DNA from: Eretmocerus hayati
Taxonomy: Eukaryota > Arthropoda > Insecta > Hymenoptera > Aphelinidae
Assembly: GCA_029851415.1 (NCBI GenBank)
Contig: CM056742.1
Location: 55,609,454 to 55,673,453 of the forward strand
Direction: 5' to 3'
DNA: 64,000 nucleotides
In this document: piece by piece, positions 33,902 to 46,689 of the stretch
How positions within the stretch are numbered: position 1 is the first letter of the stretch
Layout: each line of letters starts with the position of its first letter
Translations under genes and position numbers: made by a program
Notes under the pieces: model-generated
Database searches by the model: none
The model's input: the letters and a program-made list of their open reading frames with translations, nothing else
Told to the model about the DNA's origin: nothing

Positions 33902-35155
33902 GACCGATTCCACGTAAGATCAGACAGTCGGAAATTGCTCAAGTCTCAAATCTCTTCCACGATGAAATACAAGTTTCTAAAGACAAATCAACGAGACACG
34001 TATTTTTGCGTTTTGCCATATCATGCTGTGACTCGAAGTTATTGATCTTTCTCATTTAATGGGCATTTCATGAAATTAGCAACTTTTGATCGATATATAT
34101 GCAATTCTCCGTGAGTAATGGCCTTCGTGGAGATGAGATTTGTTCAGGGAGGTCAAGTGAGTTATATTGCACCCGAAAATCTTGGTACAGAAACACAATT
34201 AGTGAGCAGGATCCACAAAAATTCATTTCGGCCGGAATCGAGGAAAGTTGAATAGCTCAAAATAATCATCCTCAATTTTGATGGAAGTTTTCTGTGATCT
34301 CGTTGAATCATGGGGAACAAAATGTACTTGATCCGGTTTGCGCGACGTGGCGCAGAGTGGGGCTAGACATCATTTTCTGGATTTTATCGTTAAAACTTGG
34401 TTTTTAAGATTGTAAATGTAATACTATGGTGCTTTGGTGCTATGAAATTCGAGTTTGACTCATCTATGGTATCAGTCTTGTGTTATTATTGGACACAAGT
34501 ATGACTTGGAGTATGTCCTATTTTTCAGATGGAATTAATGCAGTGGCAAACAAGGGAATCATTCTTCATTAGCTATTAGCGTGGATAAAAGTGTCTAAGT
34601 ATCGATGCAGCGCTTCACAGACTCATTACGAACTCCATCTGTCCGAACGATCATGAAGAACTAGTTTTAATGATAAAATCCAGAAAATGATCTTTAGCCT
34701 CACTCTGCGCCACGTCGCGGAAACCGGACCAAGTACATTTTGTTCCTCATGTTTCAATGAGTTCACAGAAAATTTTCCATCAAAATTGAGGACGATCATT
34801 TTGAGCTATTCAACTTTCCTGGATTTCGGCCAAAATCAATTTTTGTGGATCCTGCTCACTAATTGTGTTCCTGTATCAAGATTTCTTGGTGCAATATAAC
34901 TCCCTTGACCCCCCTGAACAAGTCTTATCTCCACGAAGGCCATTACACACGGAAAATCCATCTATATCCATCAAAAGTTGCTAATTTCACGAAATACCCA
35001 TTAAATGAAAAAATCGGTAACTTCGAATCAGAGCATGACAGGGCAAAACGCAAAAATACGTGTCGCGTTAATTTGTCCTTAGAAACATATATTTCATTCT
35101 GGAAGAGATTTGAGACTTGGGCAATTTTCGGCTGTCTGATCTTACATGGAATTGG
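33902..35155. mobile_element. 1.25-kb foldback element in satellite subunit S6
   Basis: The ends CCGATTCCACGTAAGATC and its approximate reverse complement GATCTTACATGGAATTGG enclose inverted arms of about 470 bp around a loop near 34410-34660. TCTGAT occurs on both sides (33896-33901, 35156-35161); the full duplication is 6 to 8 bp. The interior has no convincing coding, so the superfamily is open (an 8-bp duplication would suit hAT). Confidence 0.8.
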
Positions 35156-36179
35156 TCTGATATCAGATATGTGATGAATCGCCCAATACACGCAATCAAG
35201 GGACCATCAGCAACTCCGCACAGGATAGCCTCGAAAGGGAGCCTGCTCTACGTCAATGCCCGTAATTCAATACAGTATTCGGGGTTTTCGGATATCGTTC
35301 AAACTTCCATTATAAACGATTCGACGGTATCCTAGGTCAAAATCAAGGAACGGGATCGATTCACAATCACGGATGAGCACAGCAGATCGATGTGAGGTCT
35401 CGATAGATTCGTCGGGTCCAGAACAACCCCATCGGGATCCTCCTTGGAGATTGGCAGTTGATCTACCGAAAGCTGCTCCAGAGGATGGTGCCTCAAGGAT
35501 GAGCTTTTTCCATGTCCATCCCTGTGGATCAATACTGTGATCGAAGTTATCGGTTATGGCCGAAACTCTCATCATACAGTATTCCGACCTAGTATGCAAC
35601 GCCCTGGCAGCAGCATATGAGTCTCAATAAGGGTCAGTCATGAATGACCTCGAGGTCACGCAGACGATCGTTGAGCAGCCGCGTCAGATCATGCGGCGCA
35701 TCCTCGAGAATGAGCTTGCTGTAGGTCGATTCTCGCACTCAATGCAGTTTTTTGTAGTTTTTGAATATCATTCAAGTTTCTGTCATACAGTATTCGACGG
35801 TATCTCGGGGTCCTTCTAGGGTACCATACTGAGTCACAAATTACGGATGAGCACGAGGATTGCCCTCGAAGCCTTTATAGTCTTGTTCTGTTTGGAGCAT
35901 CTTCATCTGAATCCCCCCAGTAAACTGGTAATTGACCAACCGGCAGCCGCTCTGGATAATAAAACCTTGGAGATGGGCTTGCTTTATGTCCATCCCCATA
36001 GCCTGATACAGTATCCCGAGTTATCGGATATAACTAGAACCCTCATCATACAGTACTCTGCTGTATCTGATGAGGCTCTGACCAGCGGGTGATGTACCAT
36101 AGGACATCGGTGGGAGATTGACTCGCGATAACGAAGTCGATCGGCCATCGGCCACATCAGACGATATATAGCCTTGCGA

Positions 36180-36801
36180 AAGAGCAATGTTGGCTCAGTC
36201 GGTAGCGTGCTAGTTTGGGAATCAACACTGCTCGAGGGGTCGTGGGTTCGATTCCCGGCGAAATGACTCGGAAATTTTTTCTGAGGTTTTTTCGACGGGA
36301 AAAGGACCCATCACACCCGGCCTGCTTTGGAATGGCGTTCTCCCCGGGATTATCCTTCAGAGAAATCCTGGGTTTTCCTATTTCACGAGGTTCGACTAGC
36401 GGACCTTGGGCGAATGCGAACCAGGGGGAGGATGGGTAACGTAGGGAGTTACTAAGCCGACCCGACGTACCTCCCTCAGTGCACGGGGAGGTGCGGGGAA
36501 TGTCGGCCTTACCGGCATTGGAGTTTGAGTCTCACCAAATCATGGCCTTGCAAACCATGAAGAGGCTTTCTCCGGGAACGCTAAGGGTACAGCGGATCCG
36601 ATGGCTCACTTCGTGAGACAGGGAATGCCGGCACCGGAGAGAGGCATCCCATGGCTGCAAACCATGGCGTAGGTCACTCCGGGGAAGCTGGAATCCATAA
36701 GAAGACGAAAAAATTCGGGCATAACCCTTCACACCAATGTGGTGAAGGGGCCCCCTGTGCTAGGCCGAGAAGGCTGCAAGGGGATTTCGAAAAAAAAGAA
36801 A
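36180..36801 (+). mobile_element. tRNA-derived SINE, about 620 bp
   Basis: The head is tRNA-like with a Pol III A box TGGCTCAGTCGG (36191-36202) and B box GGTTCGATTCC (36245-36255). The body is GC-rich, unrelated to tRNA, and contains an internal partial duplication (CTTGCAAACCATG / CTGCAAACCATGG). It ends in an A-rich tail (AAAAAAAAGAAAA). The target duplication ATATAGCCTTGCGA is perfect over 14 bp (36166-36179, 36802-36815), which shows LINE-driven insertion. The partner LINE cannot be named. Confidence 0.93.
36191..36255 (+). promoter_or_regulatory. SINE Pol III internal promoter (A and B boxes)
   Basis: Both boxes match the tRNA consensus (TRGCNNAGTNGG and GGTTCGANTCC) and are separated by 42 bp. 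They would drive transcription of the SINE starting near 36180. Confidence 0.85.
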
Positions 36802-37777
36802 ATATAGCCTTGCGAGTGAGGTCACTGCTCGTCAGTTCCGGGAACTCAATTCAGTATACGGAGCTCTGAATTATCTTCCAAACCTTCGTTATACAGTATT
36901 CGAGATTATATGAGGCCTAGCCCAGGGAGCGAGATCAACTAATAAATCACGGATGAGCTCAGGGGTGGATTCGGGGTCCCCAGGGTTCCGTTTTGTTCAA
37001 CACAACTTTGTGGGGATCGTTTACGGATGATCGGAGGATATACCCTCAGCCGCCTCAGAGAACAGAGCAACGAGGAGGAGTTGACTCAACGTCGATCGCC
37101 GTAGCTCAATGCACTATTCGGAGTTCTCAAATTTGACTCTAACGTCCTCCAAATAGTATTACTTCGGATCGTAGAAGGTCCCAAAATGCGGATGTGGCCT
37201 TACATCGAATCAGTGATGGATCGCCCGATACACGGTATCGAGTGACCATCAGCGACTCCACACAGGATAGCCTCGAAAGTGAGCCTGCTCCACGTCGATT
37301 CCCGTGATTCAATACAGTATTAGCGGTTTTCGTATATTGTTCAAACTTTCATTATGAACGATTCGACGGTATCCTAGGACCGAACCAAGGAACGGGATTG
37401 ATTCACAATCACGGATGAGCAGAGCCGATGGATTCAAGGTCTCTTTCAATTGGTCCTGCCCAGAAAAACCTTATCGGGATCCTTCTTCAAGATTAGCAGT
37501 TGACGTACCGGGAGCTGCTCCAGAGGATGGTGCCTCGAGGATGAGGTTCCTCCATGCCCACCCCCGTGGATCAATACAGTATTCGAAGTTAGTGGTTATG
37601 ACCGAAACCCTCATCATATAGTATTTCGACCTAGGATACGACGCCCTGACCAGGACACAAGACTCTATTACGGGCCAATCGTGGATTCCCTTGAGATCAC
37701 GCAGACAATCGGTGAACAGCCGCGTCTGATCGTGCATCCTCGAGATAGAGCTTGCTGTAGGTCGATTTCCGCGCTTA

Positions 37778-38105
37778 CGAGGAACACCCAGGGGTTGTGG
37801 AACACGGATTGAGTTCAAACTCCGGGGATAGTCTCCTTTTACCACCAGAAGGTGGAACCCAGAGTCGCACTTGCAAATGCCCAACCGTTTCCGAGCCGCA
37901 GATGATAACATTAGCATTTTGAGTATATCCATATATATCGTTTCTGGAAATGGCCTATATGGGCGATGCTAATGTCATAGGCTACAGCTTGAAAATGGTT
38001 GGGCATTTGCAAGTGCAGCTCTGAGTTTTACTCTTAGGTGGCAAAAGGAGACTATCCTCAGAGTTCCAGTCAAATCCGTTCCCCATAACCCGTGGGTGCT
38101 CCTTG
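37778..38105. mobile_element. CAAGG-group foldback MITE, arm type 2 (copy B)
   Basis: The 328-bp element starts CGAGGAACACCCAGGGGTTG and ends with ...CCCGTGGGTGCTCCTTG, flanked by TTA on both sides (37775-37777, 38106-38108). Removing it restores satellite subunit S3. The arms are unlike arm type 1, but the centre (about 37905-37980) again holds TTAGCATT...TATATCC.TATATAT...GGCCTATATGGGCGATGCTAA. Confidence 0.88.
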
Positions 38106-38402
38106 TTAGTAGAGTATTCGCAGTTCTCGAATATCATTCAAACTTATGTCATACAGTATTCGACGGTATCTCGGGGTCCTTCTAGAGTACCATACTGTGT
38201 TACAAATTACGGATGAGCACAGGGATTTATAGATCGAAGCCTTTATAGTCTTGTCATGTTCGGAGCATCCACGTCTGAATTCTCCTTGGAGACTAGCAGT
38301 TGATGTACCGGCAGCCGCTGTGAATAATAAAGCTTCGAAGATGTGCTTGCTTCACGTCCATCCTCGTAGCCTAATACAGTATTCTGAGTCCTCGAATATA
38401 AC

Positions 38403-38600
38403 CAGGGTGGCCGGCAAGAAAAAATTGGAAAATTCAAAAAACCGCTTTTTTGGGAATAATTTTTTTTGCACAATTTTTTCCCCAAGAATTTTATCGCCGT
38501 ACAAATAATTTTAATCCAATAGTTTCGTTTAGTTCAAAATCCGTCGCCGAGGACTGCGAAGACGATTTGATGATCGAATTACATCGAAATAGTGGACGAA
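38403..38600 (+). repeat. Inverted terminal-like repeat, left copy
   Basis: This segment, beginning CAGGGTGGCCGGCAAGAAA, reappears in reverse complement at 46690-46916 with moderate divergence; both contain AATCCAATAGTTTC and a GAGGACTGCGAAGACGAT-like phrase. The match ends at the CAGGG terminus on both copies. CAGGG termini occur in hAT-type elements, but the flanks carry no matching 8-bp duplication. Confidence 0.8.
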
Positions 38601-40535
38601 AATTGCGAACCAAGGGGCAGTATCATCAGAAAATTATGAAATCATAAATATGTCCGATCTTTTAAAAAAAACAGTTTCGACTCTTGCACATTTCTCTTCA
38701 CCGTTTCGATGCAAGTTTCTGGTTTGAACAGACACATATACCTATAATTTTGCAAAATAATCGATAATTTTCGAGTTCTGAGGCATTTTAGCGAGATATT
38801 CCGGATTCTTGGCCCGAAAAAATATATCCAGTCCCACAGAATCTGATGGATCGGTCTGTTAATCCTTTTGGTAATACTATTAATGGTTTTGAATAAAATC
38901 TCGTATGGATTTGACGATCCGACGAAAGGGACGCAAACCAAAATATAAAAATGGTCGAAATATTTTTTTATGAAAAATCTACCACGTATCGTTTTTGGCT
39001 CGTAAGAATAAGCGTGAATTCAGATATCCAGCCCCCCCCCCCCCTCCCCACGATTGTTCAGGCCAGACTTCGAAATTAGGGTGGAGCCTCCCCTTAAACC
39101 TACTTTAGAAGCTATGTAATGTTTCCTTCCCTCTCATAAGGTTTCACAAATATCATCTGATGAAGTTCTTCATGGGGATTGAACAAGAAAACGAAATATT
39201 CACAAAATCAATGGCCTTTAATCAAAATTTCCATCGAGGTTTCATGATTTCATAGCCTTTTGAAGATGATGAGACTCATGTACTCGAAACGTATATTTTC
39301 TCGAATTGTCATCAGTCTTGCAATGGAGGCAATAAACCTATTAATCATGTCTCTAAATGATTGTCTCGTCGCGAATTAATTCATCAAAAAATCTCGGGTC
39401 AACTCTTATGACGAGGTTAATATGGCTGTTGAAGCAACATATTTACAGTCGAAAATTTCTGAAGAATCATAACGACACACTAGATTATGATTTGATTGAT
39501 GAAGTCAAAACAATTACAATATCACATAAATTTCATTTTATGAGGTATCTCTGAATTCTCTAACAATATATTCGACTTCATCGATTTCTCTGCTCATTCA
39601 CTTCTATGATTGAGGGAAACGGTGGATCCAAGAATAGTTATAATTACAAAACAGAAATTAATTCATCGTGGGAAAAGCTCAAACTGAATGAATAGTTTTC
39701 TTCCATATATTCATCGCTCAAACTTCAACAAAATTTCGAATTTGAACAACTTTACAACTTGCTCTCGCTCTTAGCCATCGAGGAAAAAGATCCTTCCACG
39801 AACTTATTAACACTTATAGACATTTTTAGCACAAAAAGTAAACATAAACTGGTGAGAATCCTTGGGCACAATCAAAGTTGAGAGGGATATTGAGTTCCCG
39901 AAGGCTATTCGTCAATCATTCTAGTCAAGTCCTTATGGAGAGTTTACTAATTTGTCTACTAACATAGGAACAACACCTTTCACAAGATATTTCTAAGCAA
40001 ATGAATCGATATTATATACAGTCCTACTAACATCAAAATTTTTCAGAATACAGACAAGCTAGAGTAGGGCGGCGAGAGAACATTGCTTTTGCTTTCTCTG
40101 AAGAGAAAGCTTTGTTTTTGGTTCAGCAGATTTTAGATCAATTTTTCCGTTCAATCCAATTTTTTCTTCAACAAAATCATTCTTATCGAAAAGATGCCTT
40201 AACCGATTTGTTCCTCTCGCCAAAATCTGTCAATTGTAGGTGACACTTTGCTTCCCAGAGGCCTTCAAGATATTTGAAGGAGTCTTCTTTCCGTACCTTT
40301 GTGTGTGTGTGTATGTATGAATGTATGTTGTTTTTTTCCCGACACGCTTTCTCTTGTACGATTCAGTTTATCAAAATTTCGTCTTCTACAAGTTATAGAG
40401 AATCATTTGGAGATGAGGCCAGTGATTTGTCAGCTCTCTTGTCCCGGTCGAATTTAATTTTTGAGATAAAATCGCTAAAATTGTGTACCTTAATAGTGAA
40501 ATATTTTCCTCTTCCGTTGTTCTACTGCAATTTTG
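38601..40535. other. AT-rich DNA without supported genes
   Basis: A C-run lies at 39033-39045. No frame shows protein motifs. A 65-codon frame at 39357 and a longer frame at 40274 are AT-rich and low in information. Confidence 0.45.
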
Positions 40536-41560
40536 CTCACCTGAGCTATAGGTTTATCGGCTTAATCTACCAATTGGTTAATACCAAAATTTTATTCAAT
40601 CTTCATTTACTCGAATTTTCAGGAAATAATCAAAATTTTCACCAAAAACTCCATTTTAAATATATTCAAACTAGTCCTATAAAAATTCCGTCTCAACCAA
40701 ACTCCAAATATCGCTTGATAACGCGCTACTTTAGAATGCTTGAATCGCTCTAACAAGCTTTCTCAAAAAAATAACTCAGTATAAGCACAAATATTTTTTT
40801 CAATATTCATATCTTCGTCATATCTCTTTCTCAGACTGATTTTCCAAAATTCCAATGAACTGAGTTGATACTTCTTCCACATACTCAATCCCTTGGTTGA
40901 TACCGAAATTTTCTAAATTTCTTTGAATACGATTAAAATTCAATCTATCCTCCAAAAATCCAAAATTTTACAAAAAACTATATTTTGATCTTTTTTACAT
41001 CAATTTTATTAGAATTTCCCCTCAACCAAACGATATATCTTGGCCAAAAAACTCTACTTTAGATCATCTCAATTCCCCTAACAGCAAATCTCTTCAAGAT
41101 AACTCAACAAAACTGTATCTAAATTTCATTCTAGTCTCATATCCCCTTTTACAACTAATATATACACTTGTTAATGAACTACATAGATACTTTTTCATCA
41201 TTCCCAATCGATTGGTTGATACCAAAATTTTCTAAATTTTTTTTAATATCATTTCAATTCAACTTATCCTCGAAAAATGAACGATTTTACACAAATTTCC
41301 ATTTTGATCATCGTTACAAAAACTGTATTGAAATTCCGCTTCAACCAAACGATATATCTTCCCCAAAAACCCCCTCTCTAGATCCTCTGAATTCCCCTGA
41401 GGGTCATTCTCGTTAAAGTCACTTAATGAATTCTCATCTAAATTTCCTTCTAGTCTCATATATCCTCCCACAATTAATCTATCCGCCTTCTAATTAACTA
41501 GAGAGATACTTACTCATCACTCCACATCAATTGGTTGAGACCAAATTTCATCCATTCAAA
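40536..41560. repeat. AT-rich ~320-bp tandem repeat, three diverged units
   Basis: The phrase TTGGTTGATACCAAAATTTT or variants recurs at about 40573, 40893, 41210 and 41530. Between them are shared phrases such as CAACCAAACGATATATCTT and TTTAGATC.TCT.AATTCCCCT. Units are diverged (many substitutions), so the array is old. Confidence 0.75.
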
Positions 41561-43788
41561 TTCAAAGTCGCTTCAAGAAGATGTATAGAAGAGTGAATGA
41601 AAAATTATCACTTGAAAAAGTACATCCTTGCTAAATTATCGCACATCTCCCTGAGAGAAAGCTTTTTGCTCATCTCTTTTAGCAGCGTATTTCATAAGGT
41701 AGTTCATCGAAGCTGTAGATGTAGTTTGCTATCGGATGCTCAAACGCCGTCAACTTACTAACAGAGCAGCTTCTCGTGATCTTTGTCTCTCTCGTCTCAT
41801 CCACCGTGAGATATCATCCACTGCCTCCAACAAAAATCTAATCGTCTCACTTGCGTGTTGATCATCGAATTTCTTATGTAAATAGTCATCATATAGGCCT
41901 ATAGAAGAAAAAACAATAGAGATCATCACGTGCTCTCCGTGGGGTAAGATCATTATTGCGCGCGAACATTGTTCCACAAGATTTGAGCCTCCTTGTGAAG
42001 AACATGAACGAAGGCGTATCCTTGTGTTTCACTAGGATACACTCATGATTCAAATGAACGGCATCAATTTTTTCATCAACTTCTCTGATTTTTCTCCTAG
42101 AATCATCATGAGAGCCGTCGAAGAAGAATGTTTCCTGCTTCGACGCTCTCGCGATTCAAGTGTTACAATGCCGAACTTTTAAATTCAAGTCTCAAAAACA
42201 AAGTAGACAAACCACGATGTGCGAATTTGGATATAAAAACTAGTCGATTCATCAAGTAACACAAAATGATTTCTTTGGCTTCAATCACTTTATCAATTCC
42301 AATATTCAATCAATCTCTTCAGCGTCAGTCACTCCTTTGATGAATATTAATTCACTGCTGAGGATGTCGATAACATCTCGGCATATTCGCTTTGTTGTAA
42401 AGGTATTCCTCATTGTCGCGATATGCTGGACATGATACTATATGATAAGGTTGATTGTGATGTGATGACTTCGGATCATATCCCTTGGAATAAGTGTATC
42501 TAAGAAAGTTGCATACTCTCCTAGAGCTCCGACAAACTTATTTTCAGGCAAGAGGTGCCAACTGTTCCCTTTCATTCTGCTCCATTTTCTTCTTCATACT
42601 CTCGCTTGTCGCCTATATAAGTCAGCCCAACTCTATAAAATACGATCTGTACATCCATGCCTGTATGTAGCAACTGAAATGGAGCTATAATGTTAGCTGA
42701 TACTGGAACCTTGCAGCTCGCAGAAGCCTCGTGCGATGATCACGAATAAATGGAAACATGTACTCTACCGCGGTGTTATTATTCAAATACTACTTTCTTG
42801 GAGTTTGATCATTTCATACACCCTGAATTCTTGGACCCCGGAAACCGACATAGTTATCTTCGGAGAAAAGAAATTTGGAGGAAATTTTTTTTCTTCCTCC
42901 CGGCACGAAAGTACGTCCTCGAGTGCCTCATTTCGGTCACGAAAGAGCTACTTTTGCTGCTGGCGCAGCGCTCTGATCCGCTGTCGATTTTTGCTGCCTC
43001 TTGGGCTGCCGCTGCTCCCCACGTACGTGCGATGCAACAAGAATGCATGCAAAACATACACGAGAGACATGACCTATAGAGGTTATGTTTACCAGTGTTT
43101 GTTTATGATGATAATATAATTCGACGGACGGTATCTCTCTGATGCAGATATACCGCGGCTGAGAAAAAATTTATCATGGGATAAATGTAGGGCAGGATTT
43201 CTCGCGTTACACGACATGAATGGAATTTAATAAATGCGCAGCGACAAGAATTTTGGGCCATGACAAGCTAGGGAATACCAACATAACTCTATTTCAACAC
43301 ACACAGGCTGAGCATGATAATAGCATTCATCATCCATTCAAATTTTTCACGATACATTTTACTTCGTCATTTTTCTGCTTGCGTCCGCCCCGACCAGCAA
43401 AAGCTCGGCTAACGCCTCGCTTTCGCGAAAGTCGGGCGAACGAGCACATAATATTACAATTGCATTGCAAGTATGCACCTATAGCTGATCTACAATCACA
43501 TATGAAAAGTGAACATATGTGGATGAAGAACAGCGGCAGTATATAGAAAAGCTGCGAGACCGTCTGCTCTAGAGGGCCACCTCTTCGAGATCGCGAGCAA
43601 CTGCAGAAGTGAGGTTGAGTGCGTACTTTTATATTATTATATTAATCAAATTTCGACGTACTTTCGGGCCGCGAGTGAGAAAAATAGTATACAGCACATG
43701 GCAGAGAAGTGAGATGCCCGTGACTGTGTGATATCAATGCTTCGGCTCTGCCTCGGCATTATCATCACGCAGTCGCGGAAATCCAACT
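41561..43788. other. No supported gene
   Basis: Frames up to 127 codons exist (42736-43119) but contain no known motif and overlap one another in different frames. No RNA gene or mobile-element end was recognised. Confidence 0.4.
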
Positions 43789-46685
43789 TCCTTGCCTAGT
43801 ACAACCGCAAGGGGGGTTGGGGCATGGCGCCTCATCCCTGGGGTGTGACGACCCTCCGGGCCCAGTTACTGCCCGCCGGAGCGAGGAGACCGCACATTTC
43901 CATCCGGTACCACGGGAGTGGGTGAGTCTAGGGACTTAAATTGGGATCGTCCTCGGGCGATAACAATGCGAGCCCGTAAGACTCATCCATCATCCCGCGG
44001 GACTCTTTGGGCTCTCAGGAAGCCTAAAAGAGTCCCAAAACCCCCCACCGAGGGGTGGGCATCGGCCTTGTGCTGGGGGCCGTGCCCGAAAGTCGGTAGT
44101 CGGGGCGGAGGACTGAGCCATCACCGAGCCTGGCTCGGTGTTGGTCATCCTTCAACCCGACGCGCTGGCAGGGCGTATCCCTGCCCCGCGCCCATGGGGA
44201 CAACCGGGGTTGAACCGAAAGGCAGGGACCCGGTATACAAAAGCCAATATTCCTTCCCTACCTAGTACATAACGCAAGGGGGACCTTATGTCCCGGGGTG
44301 TGACGACCTCTCGGCACCAGTTACTGGAACACCGTACCTGGGCTTAGGCCCGAAGCCGGTAGGGAGAAGACTAGCCCCGAGACTAGTGCTCGGCGCTTTG
44401 ATTCCTTCCGAAAACCGCAAGAGGCGTTTGGGGCGCGCCACATCCCTGGAGTCTGATGAGCTCCCGGCCCTAATCATCGCTCGCTGGAGCGAGGAGACCG
44501 CACATCTCCATCCGGCACCACGGGAGTGGGTGAGTCTAGGGACTCGAATTGGAATCGCCCTCGGGCGATAACAATGCGAGCCCGAAAGGCTCATCCATCA
44601 TCCCGAGGCCATCATCCCTGGGCTCTCAGGAAGCCTAGAAGAGTCGCAAAACCTCCCACCAAGGGAAGTGCTGAAGCCGAGCCCGAAATTCGGTAGTCGC
44701 GGAGGAGGACTGAGTCATCACCGAGCCTGACTCGGTGTTGGCCACCCTCCCAACCGGCGCGCTGTCAGGGCGTATCCCTGCCCCGCGCCCATTGGGGCAA
44801 CCGGGGTTGAGCCGAAAGGCAGGCACCCGGTATATAGAAGACAATATTCCTATTCGCTGCCTAGTTACCGCAAGGGGGACACCATGTCCTGGGGTGTGAC
44901 GACCCTCCGGCCCCAGTTACTGGGACACCGTACCCGGGCTTAGGCCCGAAGCCGGTAGGGAGAAGACTGGCTCCGAGACTGGTGCTCGGCGCTTTGACTT
45001 CTCCCGGCAACCGCAAGGGGGGTTGGGGCATGGCGCCTCATCCCTGGGGTGTGACGACCCTCCGGCCCCAGTTACCGCCCGCCGGAGCGAGGAGACCGCA
45101 CATTTCCATCCGGTACCACGGGAGTGGGTGAGTCTAGGGACTTAAATTGGGATCGGCCTCGGGCGATAACAATGCGAGCCCGTAAGACTCATCCATCATC
45201 CCGCGGGACTCTTTGGGCTCTCAGGAAGCCTGAAAGAGTCCCAAAACCCCCCCACCGAGGGGTGGGCATCGGCCTTGTGCTGGGGGCCGTGCCCGAAAGT
45301 CGGTAGTCGGGGCGGAGGACTGAGCCATCACCGAGCCTGGCTCGGTGTTGGTCATCCTTCAACCCGACGCGCTGGCAGGGCGTATCCCTGCCCCGCGCCC
45401 ATGGGGACAACCGGGGTTGAACCGAAAGGCAGGGACCCGGTATACAAAAGCCAATATTCCTTCCCTACCTAGTACATACCGCAAGGGGGACCTTATGTCC
45501 CGGGGTGTGACGACCTCTCGGCACCAGTTACTGGAACACCGTACCTGGGCTTAGGCCCGAAGCCGGTAGGGAGAAGACTAGCCCCGAGACTAGTGCTCGG
45601 CGCTTTGATTCCTTCCGAAAACCGCAAGAGGCGTTTGGGGCGCGCCACATCCCTGGAGTCTGATGAGCTCCCGGCCCTAATCATCGCTCGCTGGAGCGAG
45701 GAGACCGCACATCTCCATCCGGCACCACGGGAGTGGGTGAGTCTAGGGACTCGAATTGGAATCGCCCTCGGGCGATAACAATGCGAGCCCGAAAGGCTCA
45801 TCCATCATCCCGAGGCCATCATCCCTGGGCTCTCAGGAAGCCTAGAAGAGTCGCAAAACCTCCCACCAAGGGAAGTGCTGGAGCCGAGCCCGAAATTCGG
45901 TAGTCGCGGAGGAGGACTGAGTCATCACCGAGCCTGACTCGGTGTTGGCCACCCTCCCAACCGGCGCGCTGTCAGGGCGTATCCCTGCCCCGCGCCCATT
46001 GGGGCAACCGGGGTTGAGCCGAAAGGCAGGCACCCGGTATATAAAAGACAATATTCCTATTCGCTGCCTAGTTACCGCAAGGGGGACACCATGTCCTGGG
46101 GTGTGACGACCCTCCGGCCCCAGTTACTGGGACACCGTACCCGGGCTTAGGCCCGAAGCCGGTAGGGAGAAGACTGGCTCCGAGACTGGTGCTCGGCGCT
46201 TTGACTTCTCCCGGCAACCGCAAGGGGGGTTGGGGCATGGCGCCTCATCCCTGGGGTGTGACGACCCTCCGGCCCCAGTTACCGCCCGCCGGAGCGAGGA
46301 GACCGCACATCTCCATCCGGCACCACAGGAGTGGGTGAGTCTAGGGACTCAAATTGGGATCGCCCTCGGGCGATAACAATGCGAGCCCGTAAGACTCATC
46401 CATCATCCCGAGGGACTCTTTGGGCTCTCAGGAAGCCTAAAAGAGTCCCAAAACCCCCCACCGAGGGGTGGGCATCGGCCTTGTGCTGGAGGCCGTGCCC
46501 GAAAGTCGGTAGTTTGGGCGGAGGACTGAGCCATCACCGAGCCTGGCTCGGTGTTGGTCATCCTCCAACCCGACGCGCTGGCAGGGCGTATCCCTGCCCC
46601 GCGCCCATGGGGACAACCGGGGTTGAGCCGAAAGGCAGGGACCTGGTATACAAAACCCAATATTCCTATTCCCTGCCTAGTACAG
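43789..46685. repeat. GC-rich satellite: 603-bp monomer in a 1,206-bp dimer
   Basis: Monomers begin after a TGCCTAGTAC-like word with CGCAAGGGGGAC...ATGTCC.GGGGTGTGACGACC and appear at about 44272, 44869, 45479 and 46076, preceded by a shorter unit (about 470 bp) from 43802. Alternate monomers are nearly identical (period 1,206-1,207 bp, e.g. 43918/45124/46331) while neighbours differ more, so the unit of recent duplication is the dimer. The first and last units begin and end at the same word. Two monomers carry TATATAGAAG or TATATAAAAG near their ends. All reading frames here, such as the 102-codon minus-strand frames, are repeat shadows. Confidence 0.9.
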
Positions 46686-46689
46686 TAAT

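Larger units (their letters stand above)
33120..38402. repeat. Satellite array 2, left portion (1.41-kb higher-order repeat), interrupted
   Basis: The array proper occupies 33120-33901, 35156-36179, 36802-37777 and 38106-38402. It uses the same subunits as array 1, here in a fixed cycle S1-S6 with alternating longer and shorter members. S1 starts (GCCTCGAAA) at 35228 and 37270; after subtracting the SINE and its duplication they are about 1,406 bp apart. Between the blocks lie a foldback, a SINE and a CAAGG MITE. No coding function is evident. Confidence 0.9.

Noticed and set aside
36180..36260. A tRNA gene
   Set aside because: The A and B boxes are good, but the sequence continues into a SINE body with an A-rich tail and a 14-bp target duplication.
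42736..43119. Cys/Ser-rich 127-codon frame
   Set aside because: It overlaps other frames of similar length in different phases and has no family signature.
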